DNA from: Immersiella caudata | Taxonomy: Eukaryota > Ascomycota > Sordariomycetes > Sordariales > Lasiosphaeriaceae | Direction: 5' to 3' | Assembly (NCBI GenBank): GCA_030512335.1 | Contig: JAULSU010000002.1 | Location: forward strand, 2,604,001-2,668,000 | DNA length: 64,000 bases | Part shown: in pieces, positions 44,443 to 55,724 of the stretch | Layout of the letters: the number at the start of each line of letters is the position of its first letter | Position numbering within the stretch: position 1 is the first letter of the stretch | Program-made: the position numbers and the translations under genes | Notes under the pieces: model-generated | What the model was told of the DNA's origin: nothing | The model's database searches: none | The model's input: only the letters and a program-made list of their open reading frames with translations

Positions 44443-45297
44443 TCCGATATCAGCGCCAAGAGGTGCTCTCAGCATGCAAAGAGGCGCTGGATGAGCTGTG
44501 CAACGAAAGGGTAGTTTGCGATAGACACAGCGAGCAGCGAGATTGTAATGCGATGTTTAGCCAGTGAGTGGCAAGTCTCAGTGACGAAGAGGGCAAGTTG
44601 GGTCAACTTTCTGCCTCGCGACCTTCGCGAATCGGAGATCCACCCAGGCCTTCATGCAGTTGATTTTGATGCGGAGCTTGCGCTAGTGGTGCGGAGATCA
44701 GCCTTGGAACAGTAGGGTCTACAGCGATGGGTGCCTGCTCCCCGCATGCATTTAAACGGAAGACGACGCCGTGCGATCCAGTTGCAACGAGCCTAAATAG
44801 GGGCTATCACGGGAGACACTTCAACGCTTCTTAGGTGCCACCAGTAGCCTAACTGTACGATACTGAATGTTCGGCAGTGGCGTGTGTGAGTTTGGCCGGG
44901 GGTTGCAATTGATAACCCAACACGTGTTTCAAAGAGCACAATCATACAGTTCTCGGGAATATATCACTGTGAGATCGGAAGACGAGTTCATTCCAAGACC
45001 ACAGCTCGAGTACGATCGGGTCAGCATGAACCTCTCTTTCCGGCGAGTTACCAAAACTCTGTGTATATGTCTGATGGTGTACAGAATTCATTACATCCTT
45101 TGATCGTACATTTAGTACACAACCTCTCATTCTTTGCGCCAGTCTAGACCCAAGAAACGTGGCTTGGTAACGGAACGTGGGGGAAAATGGGATTCTAGCA
45201 TGGCGAAGCCGTAGGCAGTGGACCTGAGCCTGAGAAGAAACCTGCGGAATGCCTTCAATAGCTTAACAGCTGTATACCACTCAGTGCCAAGTTGGAT
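44443..45297. other. Intergenic: PPT1 promoter and downstream flank of the next - strand gene
   Basis: 855 bases; no supported gene, RNA or repeat. Short frames have no motif. Confidence 0.55.
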
Positions 45298-46208
45298 TCA
45301 GTACCTAGGTAACGTAGCCAGACCAACACGCACATCAAAGTGCGGGCAGAAAACCAAGCCCAAACGCCTCGCTCTACGCCAATATGGATATGCACTAAGG
45401 TTATCGCCTCCCTCGTGCCGCCTCAGCTTCGTCGTCGCTGTCATCCATGAAACCTTCTTCAAGACTGCCGAGAAGTTAGCGGCTAGTCCTTCTTCCGCGC
45501 CATGTATTTGCACTAACTCTCGACTCAGCCTCCTAGTGGTGTCAATGGCGCCGCCGGCACGGGAGCGAGTTCGCCTCTCAGCTTCATCAACCTCTCCCAG
45601 CTCCTCACCATCCTCCGAGTCAAACCCAGCATCTGAGCCGTTCTCAGCGACCTCCAGCCTGGCTCGCACAGAGGGTCGCCACACAGCTGACGCTACAAAT
45701 GCCCCAATCGATTCTTGTATCCTCGTGCGAAGAGATGATGTCCGACTTTGTATAGTCTCGAGCGGGAGGTAGTGGCTATATCGATAGCGGTAGTGCTGCC
45801 AAAGGGGCCAGAGGAGGTATCTTCCGAGAAGGAAAATGATGAGCGAGATGATCGCGGGTACACTCAACGTCTTGCAGGATTTTTTGTTAGCCAGAGTTCA
45901 TCCTCTCCATATAAATTCATTGGCTGGAAGGAAGTGAGATGCGATGCACACCTTGATGACCGACAACGTGGAAGTAGCCATGGCGAACAGGGCTGCTGTC
46001 GTCCGCCAGCGCTGTAAAGGGGAGACTCCCCGTCGTTAATGCAACGGCAAACAGCAGGCAACCAAGATACCGAGACTTCAAAGTAACCTCCCTCTGCGAA
46101 ACATAAAGTTTGTGTGTTTGACAAGAATCGCAGATCGTCTGTGATGCTGCTGATGGACGCGGCCAGGCACGGACACACCGCGACAGGTAACGTAATCGGC
46201 CTGGGCAT
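45298..46208 (-). CDS. Predicted membrane protein, function unknown
   Basis: Reconstructed from three exons in matching phase: 46071-46208, 45952-46011 (20 codons), 45298-45870; 256 aa. Donors are GTATCT and GTGTGC, acceptors TTTACAG and TTGCAAG. Hydrophobic stretches: LPVAVCPCLAASI, TTAALFAMATSTLSVI, and SVPAIISLIIFLLGRYLLWPLW, so two or three membrane segments near the N-terminus. The second half is hydrophilic and acidic/basic (DSEDGEELGEVDEAERRTRSR), probably soluble and partly helical. No family recognised. The first exon and the last codons are the least certain: the start could be another nearby ATG, and the C-terminus could be spliced again. Confidence 0.5.
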
Positions 46209-47511
46209 CTCCGCAACGCAGGCGGGTCCCAGTGGCCGCTGGTAAAGGTGGGGTCCATCCGTCAGTGGCGCTCAGATCGGTCGTCAACACCCGCGTGGGC
46301 GTCAACATGCGGGCTCCTGAGAGCTGCAGCTACTGATAAGTAATGCAGTGCTTTGCGCAACCTATCTTTGAAACGCCCCCTTTAAGGGCCAGCAGTTGGG
46401 GATACATTATATGCGCTGCCTCGATCTAGTGAGGTAGGTATTCACCTTAGCAGAAGATGAGATGACCCAGAGCCTAAGTCCCAGCCCAGTTCCTGGGATT
46501 GCGGCCACCCCAACTCCGACAGCTGATCACGTGGTAAGCGAATAAAATAAGGGAACGGAAAGATCTCGAAACCGAAACAAATGCGGCTTCCAATGGGGGA
46601 TGTTTCCACCGCTCTGCCGAACCCTCTGCTCCACACGGAACACCAAGCACTGGCTTGGGGTTCAGGGGATGGGAGCTCGGACGTCGTGCGTTTGAGAGGG
46701 TGTTGTCTGGCCGCTAAGGGGATACCCCCGCTAAACCTGTTACGGAACCCCTTTGTCAACTTTACAGCCCATCTTATCGATTCCGAGATTCTGCATGGTC
46801 GCAGGCTCTCATGTGGTGTGCGTCTCTTCCTCACCTGTGCCTGTGAGCGACTTTGGCCCGCCAGCTGCTGAACAATAAAAAATCATCATCAAGGTGTTTC
46901 CCTGGATTTCCTGGATATCGCTCATTTTCTAGCTGCCGGAACGAAATCCTTCATTTCGCTGTCGCTTGCGTATTTCGTCTGCGGGACGCCAAGCCCGCAA
47001 CTGGCCCGTCCAAAGGACGACAGACAATTAATTGTCCTCCGGCGAGTGGGAGGACGCGACGGCGCTTCCATCCACGACATCTCTCTGGCAGTGTGTCTGC
47101 GCTCCGTGTTCGCCCGCTTCCAGATCGCCAGAAGCTGCAAGGGCTGTATGTCTGGATTTTTCTCCTCTCCACTCTCTTCTTCGGGGGTTTGACAAGTATA
47201 CCTCGGCGAGTGCTTATGCTAAACGGTGTCGACTTCATGCACAGAAGGCAAACCCGCTGGCTCTGCGAATCGGTTCCCTCCAAACCCAGCCGGCTTCGAA
47301 GACGATGATGCGATGCACCCTAGGCCTGAGACACCGAGTCCATTGACGGCAGTACCGCGCCCCATCTGAACCAGGCCCACTCACGCATTGATTGCTGGGA
47401 CCAGCTGAGAAGTAAGAACCCGCTTGCTGGCGGCTGCTTCCTGCTCTGCGGAAGAGAAGGCGGCTGTTTCAAGGTCCCGCACATCGCATCCCGCATCCCG
47501 CCGACGTCGCC
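46209..47511. promoter_or_regulatory. Divergent intergenic region, membrane protein / formin
   Basis: 1.3 kb. It should contain the formin promoter and a leader of unknown length; CT-rich stretches are common. No coding sequence supported. Confidence 0.5.
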
Positions 47512-50500
47512 ATGTCGTCCAACGACAAATCCAGGGCCTCCTCGGGAGGCAAGGCCTCGTCGTTTTTCTCCCGGGCCAAACACAAGGTCGACAAGCGCAA
47601 CACGAGCGACGAGGGCCGCTACCTGTCGGCCGACTACGATGCTGCGAGCACTGTGACGTCGCGCACCTCGCGTCACCAACGAGAATCCTCGGTCATTTCG
47701 ATAGACCGCCCCAATACCCCCGAGTCTGGAATTAATATGATGGCCGGCGTCATGACAACAATTCCCTACGAGAGCGTCAGCGCCGACCGCCGATCCCCCG
47801 TCCCCGTCGACTACCTCCCCAGGCCTGACCAGCTGCCGCTGCGTCGCGAGCCGTTACCACACCAGCTCAACAAAGCCACCAGCGATTTCCATCAGTACCC
47901 TTCTTTCGAACCCCCTCCGCACATGAACGCCCAATACGCCGCCGGGCCGCGCCCGCTGCCCGGCTCCTCGAATGTCACCATGGCTACCACCGGTCGCCAG
48001 ACGCAACTCCAGCAGTGGGGTCCTAGCAGGGACGGTACCGGGTCTCACAATTCCAGGTACAACTCGTACATGACCTCTGGAGGTCGGAGCTCCGACGCAA
48101 GCATCCTATCAGGTAACGGAGGACCCTACATTGACCCTGCCACCACCACCAATCGCTCATCCAAAGTAGCATTACCGACTGCCTCGTCCCAGTCGTCTTA
48201 CATGTCCCGGGACTCACATCGGGACTCGCACCGTCTAACCAAGCTATCGCAAGGACCCCAGGGATCCGAGGGATTTAACTTTCCCAAACCCGAAGATGAT
48301 CGCGTCATCGAGCAGATGTTTGTGGCCCTCATGCAGAAGCGCGGCTGGCACAACCTTCCAGAGCAAGCGAAGCGCCAGATGATTGCCTATCCCGCGGCAA
48401 AAAAGTGGACGCTCATTTACCAGGACCGCCTCACCGAGTGGCAGGGTGAGCAGAAGCGCAGGCAGACCGCTAAGATTGGCCAGTATAGCAATGTCGACTT
48501 CACGCAGAACGCGGACGATGAGGGCAGCCCCGAGTGGTATGTCCGCAGAGTCATGGATAACACCCTTGACACCAAAGGCTTAGGGAGTCTTGAAGTCAAT
48601 CTCCGAACACAACAGATTGGCTGGGTCAAGCGCTTCATCGAATGCCAAGGCCAGGTAGCCCTCACCAATGTGCTGCTCAAAATCAACCGCAAGACGGCCG
48701 TCGGCCCGGCCCCTGAATCCGGAAAGGGGGATAAGAATCTGGACAGAGAGTACGATATTGTCAAGTGCCTGAAGGCGCTGATGAACAACAAGTTTGGCGC
48801 CGACGATGCGCTCGCTCACCAGCAGGTCATTGTGGCCCTGGCCACCTCGTTGATCTCGCCACGCCTAACGACGCGGAAGTTGGTCAGCGAAGTGTTGACA
48901 TTTTTGTGCCATTGGGCCGATGGAAAGGGCCATGTCAAGGTCATAGAGGCCATGGACGTCGTAAAAAATCAGCAGAGCGAAAATGGGCGCTTCGATGCGT
49001 GGATGCGTCTCGTGGAGGTGACCGTCGACGGCCGAGGCAAGATGGGCAGTCTTGTGGGCGCCAGCGAAGAGGTGCGCAGTGGCGGTATCGGCATGGAGAA
49101 CCTGCTGATGGAATACGCCGTTGCAACGCTCATCTTGATCAACATGTTGATCGATGCCCCTGAGAAAGATCTCCAGCTCCGCGTCCACATCAGGGCGCAG
49201 TTCACAGCATGCGGTATCAAGCGCATCTTGAACAAGATGGAGGCTTTCCAGTACGACCTGATCGACAAGCAGGTCGAGCGGTTCCGTACCAACGAGGCTA
49301 TCGACTATGAGGATATGCTCGACCGGGAGAATAGCAGTATGAAGGATAGCATCGAGGGCGAGGTTAAAGATCTCAATGACCCCGTGCAGATTGTGGACGC
49401 TATTCAGCAACGGCTGAAGGGAAGCAAAACCCAGGACTACTTCATATCAGCTCTCCAGCATCTGCTCCTGATTAGGGACAATGATGGCGAGGAGCGACTG
49501 CGAATGTTTCAGCTCGTCGATTCGATGCTCAGCTATGTTGCCATGGACCGGCGTCTGCCGGACATGGACCTCAAGCAGAGTCTCAACTTTACCGTTCAGA
49601 GTCTTCTAGACAAGCTGCACACCGACTCGGAAGCGCGACAGGCTCTCGATGAAGCCCTGGAGGCGCGGCAGATAGCAGATGCCGCCATGGCGGAAAGGGA
49701 TGAGATGAGGGAGAGGATGGCCCTGGGCGCTGATGGGTTGGTTGCAAAGCTTCAAAAGCAAATCGATGAGCAGGCAAGATTTATCGAGGCGCAAAGGAGG
49801 CGGACCGAAGGTCTCAAATCTGAGCTCGAAAGCTTGCAGACCTTGCGTGCAAAGGAAGCCCAGCGGAACGAACTCGAGACGAGAGAGCTGTACCTGATGC
49901 TCCGTGACGCCCAAGATGTTGCCGCATCTAACGCTGCTAAGAGTGGTGCCAAACTGGGCGACGAAGATCCGATCCGGATGCAAGGAATCCTCGACCGGGA
50001 CCGCCTCATGGAACGCCTGCAGATGCAAATCGAGCGCCAAAAGACCCAGTTCAAGCTCGAGGGCAGGGTTTGGGGTGAGGCTGTCGGCCCATCCGACAGG
50101 TTGCGCGCCCTGCGTGAAGAGATGGAAGGCTACGGAGATGAAGGTGCTACAGGTGGCACACCCCGGGATTTCACCAACAGTATGCTCGGCAGCGTGAAGA
50201 GGTCGACCAAGATACCGAGGAAACCCGTGAACTCTCGTGGCGAGCCAACCGAAGGCGCTCTGGAAGAGGAAATGGATGAAGATGGCGTGGTCTACGAAAA
50301 GCCAAGGCTGGTCGAAATCAAGCGGCCCGTGATGGATCCCAAGCAGGCCAACGGCATGTTCAATGAGATGGCTGGCAAAGTCAAGAGGTATGATGCCAGC
50401 GACTCTGAGGAAGGGGATGGCGTCACGACTGGTCCGTCCCATCCCAGCATGGACTCACAATCGCCCGTCACCCCCAGCGACAACGAGCCACCCAAGATCG

Positions 50501-52765
50501 AAATCACAGGTGCCGGTGCACCCGCGCCCGCACCTGCACCCGGCCCTCCTCCTCCGCCACCTCCGCCACCTCCGCCAATGCCAGGTCAGATACCCGGGGC
50601 TCCTCCTCCGGTCCCGGCACCTCCCCCTCCTCCTATGCCAGGACAGATCCCCGGGGCTCCTCCACCACCACCGCCACCTCCCCCACCGCCACCACCCGGG
50701 CAACTTCCAGGCGCTCCTCCACCGCCTCCCCCGCCGCCACCACCACCGATGCCAGGGGCCAAGGGCATGCCCCCGCCACCACCTCCTCCGCCGCCCCCTG
50801 GCCCCGGCGCCATGTCAGGTCATTTCTTGTCGCAGAACCAGGCCTACACGGCAGCCCCGTCTGTGGGCCTGCCAGTTGTTCGGCCTAAAAAGAAGCTCAA
50901 GGCTCTTCATTGGGACAAAGTCGACTCACCCCTCACAACGCATTGGGCCGCACACACGCCCTCGGCTGAAGAGCGGGAAGAAAAGTACCTCGAACTCAGC
51001 CGCAAGGGTATTCTTGACGAAGTTGAGAAGCTCTTCATGGCCAAGGAGACCAAGAAGATTGGCGCGAGCTCAGCCAAGAAGGATGACAAGAAGCAAATCA
51101 TCTCCAACGATCTGCGGAAGCAGTTCGGTAAGTCGCGCGGGGTTGGTCCTACGCATAATTGTCAAACGCTAACGCTCGGTAGAAATTGCTCTCTCCAAGT
51201 TCTCTCAGTATTCCGTTGAGAAGGTGGTCCAGATGATCATCCACTGTGACAAGGAAGTGTTGGATAACAACGTCGTGATGGATTTCCTGCAAAAGGACGA
51301 CCTGTGCAACATTCCTGACAATACGGCGAAGCTCATGGCGCCATACAGCAAGGACTGGACTGGACCAGAAGCGAACAAGGAGAACCGGGAGCAAGATCCA
51401 GCGGAACTTACTAGACAGGATCAGATCTACCTTCAAACGGCCTTCGAGTTGCACCACTACTGGAAGAGCAGGATGCGAGCCTTGTCACTGACACGCAACT
51501 TTGAGGCGGATTACGATGAAATTACTGAAAAGATGCGTCAAGTTGTCAACGTATCCGAGGCGCTTCGAGACTCAGTTTCATTGATGAACGTTCTTGGACT
51601 TATCTTGGATATCGGCAACTACATGAACGACGCGAACAAGCAGGCTCGTGGTTTCAAACTTTCATCCCTTGCCAGATTGGGCATGGTCAAGGATGACAAG
51701 AACGAGTCGAACCTTCAGGATCTTGTCGAGCGCATTGTGCGTCAGCAATACTCAGAATGGGAAGGGTTTGCCGATGATATCAGTGCCGTCATGACGGCAC
51801 AAAAGATCAACATCGAGCAGCTTCAGGCGGACGCCAAGAAGTACATTGAGAGCGTCCGCAATGTACAAATGTCGCTCGATTCCGGCAATCTCTCGGACCC
51901 GAAGAAGTTTCACCCACAGGACCGTGTATCTCAGATTGTACAGCGCTGCATGAAGGACGCCCGGCGCAAGGCGGAGCAGATGCAGCTATACCTGGAGGAA
52001 ATGATTCGGACTTACAATGACATTATGATATTCTACGGCGAAGACCCGACCGATGACAACGCACGGCGCGACTTCTTTGCCAAGCTCGCCATCTTCATTT
52101 CGGAGTGGAAGAAGTCGCGTGAGAAGAATATCCAGCTAGAAGAGACGCGCAGGCGTAACGAGGCGTCGATGAAGCGCAAGAATGCGCAGCTCAAGGTGGC
52201 ATCCGCGGAAGGCCAACCAGCCAGCCCTACAAGTGCTGGTGCGATGGACAGTCTGCTGGAGAAGCTCCGTGCAGCTGCACCGCAGACACGAGACCAGCGA
52301 GATAGGAGGAGGAGAGCACGCCTCAAGGACCGACACCAGGTCCGGATCGCCTCTGGTCAGAAGATTCCGGACCTCAACGAGATTCCCGAGGTGGAAGCTG
52401 GGCTGCAAAGCGCGAAGAGCACGGGCTCGGGACGTACTGATGATGACGGGAACCCCTTGAGCCCAGACATGCTTAGCCCGACGAAGGAGTCGAGGGCGGA
52501 GGAAGACGACGTGGCAACACGAGCAGCGGCGCTCCTGCAAGGTATGAGGGGTGACGGGGCGGACGATCCGGAAGATGCGGAGAAACGGGAGAGTCTTCGA
52601 CGGTCGAGGCGGCAGACGGCGGATGAAGAGCGGAAGATGCGACGACGGCGAAGAGAGAAAGCGCAGTCCGGGACAAGCAACGGAGACGGAGCAAGGGATG
52701 GGGATATACCCGACGTGCCTCCAACGCCAAACATAGAGCAGTTCGCGGCTGCTGACGAGGCGTAG
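47512..52765 (+). CDS. sepA: Formin (SepA/Bni1 type), actin nucleator for polarised growth and septation
   Basis: Diaphanous-related formin that nucleates and elongates unbranched actin at hyphal tips and septa. Two exons, 47512-51127 and 51183-52765 (1732 aa). Order: disordered Ser-rich N-terminus; GTPase-binding/FH3 region from about residue 260 (DRVIEQMFVALMQKRGWHNLP, then VKCLKALMNNKFG, ALAHQQVIVALATSL); coiled coil about 700-860; FH1 proline tracts about 998-1103 built from repeated PGQIPGAPP spacers and up to 13 prolines in a row, for profilin-actin; FH2 from about 1124 (KKLKALHWDKVD, EIALSKFSQYSVEKVVQMI, LGLILDIGNYMND, GFKLSSLARLG) to about 1540; and a DAD autoinhibitory motif near 1559 (MDSLLEKLR followed by RDRRRRARLK). 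GBD plus DAD imply Rho-GTPase relief of autoinhibition. Its filaments would serve the class V myosin encoded at 18-23 kb. Confidence 0.96.
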
Positions 52766-53272
52766 CGGGGACTTTGTGCTGCATGGAAAGCAGGAAGCCA
52801 GCATATACAGTACGTAATGTCTACATTAAGCACATTTGAAGTGAAGGCGACGCCTGTGTGTTCCAAGATGTCTTGGTGATGTCCCCTTTTTCCCGTTCAC
52901 CGAGCTCCCCTCCTCCCCCTCGGTCCGGTTTTACCACCACTCGGATCATCACCATGTGCCAACCTAGTCGGCTAGCGTCAAGCGGGAGCCAAGGATGTAG
53001 AAAGGGTGTCATGTCAACGGTCGCGAGTTCGCCCATCTAATTAGCCGCGACGTGCCCCTGCACAGCAACTCCAACTCCAGAACCCCTCATCCAACGCAGC
53101 ATAGCGATATCTTCCCGCCGGTTCGGGCTCCACAAGTACGAAGCGGCTCGGTGCGGGACATTCATTCATATCAGCTACATTCCCTACTCCGTGAAGAAAT
53201 CAGAGGTTTTCTTCCCTCCTCCATCCCCCTCGACACCATCTTTCCTCCAATTCTCTCGCGCTAACCCTCAAA
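52766..53272. other. Intergenic formin to DUF2264 gene
   Basis: 507 bases; pyrimidine-rich toward the downstream gene. No gene supported. Confidence 0.55.
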
Positions 53273-55724
53273 ATGGCAGACAAGACGTCTGGCCTCGTGC
53301 TGGGCTACTCCACCCCCCACCCTTTCTCCCTCATCTCCCTCTCCTCCCGCTCCTCGGTCCAAGCCCTCCTCACCTCTCTCCTCGACCCCCTCCTCCCCTT
53401 CTTCTCCCCTCTCAAATCCCGTGTTCGTCCCCCCGGCGCAACAGCCGTTCGCTTCGATCAATCTGCTTCCGAAGTAGAGGGAATTGCGCGTCCCCTATGG
53501 GGATTGGCTGCGTTGCTCGCGGGTGGAGGGGAGTATGAGTTCAAGGATTGGTGGGTCAAGGGTTTTGCGGAGGGGGTGAATCCCGACGGGGAGGAGTTTT
53601 GGGGGTGGCCGAGCGACAATGATCAGAGGATGGTGGAGATGTGTCCGTTGGGGTACGCGCTGGCGGTGGTTCCGGGGATTTGGGAGGGGCTGGGGGAGAA
53701 GGGGCGGGCGGATGTGGAGGCGTGGTTGGGAAATTCGATTAATGAGAAGAAGTGAGTGTTTTGTTTCTTTGCTTTTGCTTTGTTCTGGGTTGGTTGGAAG
53801 GGTGTTTTAAGTGAGCTTTTGAAGTGATCCATGTGTCGTTTAGATATGGGCTAGATACGAGTTTCTATCAGTTTTCATTAAGTTTACTGTTTTGGCGGGT
53901 TCTGAGGTTTTGAGGTTTTGAGGTTTTGAGGTTTTGAGGTGGCTTATATGCGGTTTAGATTGGTATTGGATACAGTTTTCTCACGGTGTTGCTGGGGTTC
54001 TATTGTTTCTTGTTCTCAGTTTACTTGGTATTATTCAGGGGATAAGGGATCAGAAAGGAGTTGGAACGCGGCTAGAACTGGTCCATAAACATGTCGAAAA
54101 GAGGGACTGGAAAGGGTTAGAAGACGGTCAGATACAGGTGATGATGCTAACAGATTACAGCATGCCAAACACAAACTGGCTCTGGTTCCGCGTTTTCGCA
54201 AACCTCGGGCTCAAAAAGAATGGCGGCAAGTTCTCTCAAGAGAGACTCGATGCCGATATCGTCCACCTCGACACATTCTACAGAGGAGGCGGCTGGTCCA
54301 ACGACGGACCTGAGGGAATTCACCGTGAGTCCCCCTTTACCCCTTTTGGGGAGGAATATTCTTACACGAACGCAGAGATGGACTACTACTCCTCCAGCTT
54401 CGCCATCCACTTCCTCCAACTCCTGTACGCTAAGCTCGCAGGTCAAGATGAGCCCGAACGCGCAGCCGAGTTCAAGAAGCGTGCCCAACAGGCGGCCCTC
54501 GACCTCGTTCACTACTACGACGAACCGGGCCGATCTATCCCCTTCGGCCGCAGCGTAGGCTACCGCTTCGCCATGGTATCCTTCTGGGGCGCCCTAGCCT
54601 ATGCCGATGTCGAACTTCCCGCCCCCCTCACATGGGGCATGGTCAAAGGCATCGTGCTGCGGCATTTCCGCTGGTGGCAAACGCAGCACAACATGTGGTC
54701 TTCAAGCGGGACGTTGACCATCGGGTACTCGTACCCCAATATGTACATGGCGGAGAACTACAACTCACCTGGTAGTCCGTACTGGGCTTGTCTGGCGTTT
54801 ATTTGCCTCGCTGTGCCGGAGACGCATCCGTTCTGGACGTCAGAAGAGGAAAATCACTGGGATGTGATTCCGAGGACAAAACTACTTACACAGCCATCTC
54901 ATATCATGACAAACCTGGGCGGCCATTGCATGCTGCTGTCTTCCGGGCAGGCTTGCAGTTACCCCATGAAGGGCACGCATGCCAAGTACGGTGCTTTTGC
55001 CTATAGCAGCGCTTATGCTTACAGCGTCCCGCCGGGATTGTACACGCTGGAACAGTACGCGCTGGCTTCGCAGTTGGGACTGTCGGATGACGGGGGAGAA
55101 TACTGGAAGACTAGGAGGTTGTCTGAGAGTCATCTCGATACCGAACGGGGTGTGTTGGTTTCGTACTGGAAGCCGTTCCCGGATGTGAAGATCCTGACGT
55201 ATCTGATTCCATCTGTGGAGGCTACGCCGAATTGGCACCTGCGGGCACATAGGATTGAGGCTGGAAGGGAGGTGATGACGGCGGATGGGGCCTTTGCCAT
55301 TTGCAATGAGCGGAGGAGTGACGGGCGATACCTGGGTCCGTACGACGCTGCGGCTGGTGAAGGGACATCGCCGAGGTTGATCGGAAACTATGATCTGAGC
55401 ACTCCAGAGGCGTGGGCAACAGGCGCCAAGGGTGCGTTTGCGGTTTCCAAGGGTGCCGTGGGAATTCGGGCGTTGGAATCGGAGAGCGTGGCCCGGACGG
55501 CGACACTGGTGAACGCGGACCCGAACTCAAATTTGGTGGAAAGCAGGACCACCATTCCGACACTGCAGCACACCATCCGGGCGGGAGAGACGGTGTGGTA
55601 TGTGTCTGCCATCTACGCGAAGCCGAGTGGCGACGGGGTTGCGAGGGAGACATACCTGGATGGGTGGGAGAAGTTGCCAGAGATTCCAACCTGGCTGGCT
55701 GAGGAGATCAAGGCATCTGGTTAA
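53273..55724 (+). CDS. DUF2264 family protein, possible glycoside hydrolase (GH154-like)
   Basis: Three exons: 53273-53751, 54161-54324, 54376-55724 (663 aa). Landmarks: GYSTPHPF near the start, RPLWGLAALLAGGGEY, NTNWLWFRVFANLGL, the GGWSNDGPEG and QMDYYSSSFAIHF core created by splicing the 51-nt second intron, YRFAMVSFWGALAYADVE, TIGYSYPNMYMAENYNSPGSPYWACLAF, and a C-terminal beta-rich part. This is the layout of DUF2264, an (alpha/alpha)-barrel plus beta-sandwich type protein. I believe a beta-glucuronidase family (GH154) belongs here, but do not rely on that. No signal peptide, so probably intracellular. Intron 1 is 409 nt, long for this genome, and holds an 8-bp tandem repeat. The reading frame of exon 2 happens to stay open back into intron 1, which is not evidence of coding. 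Confidence 0.82.
53903..53940. repeat. Tandem 8-bp repeat, TGAGGTTT x 4.75
   Basis: Four full and one partial perfect copies of TGAGGTTT within intron 1 of the DUF2264 gene. The surrounding sequence is also T/G-rich. Confidence 0.9.

Noticed and set aside
50586..50813. Glycine-rich 75-codon frame on the - strand
   Set aside because: It is the antisense of the formin FH1 proline codons.
53934..54160. Upstream extension of the DUF2264 second exon with a hydrophobic stretch
   Set aside because: Starts at TTG inside a tandem repeat, and direct splicing of 53751 to 54161 gives the family sequence.
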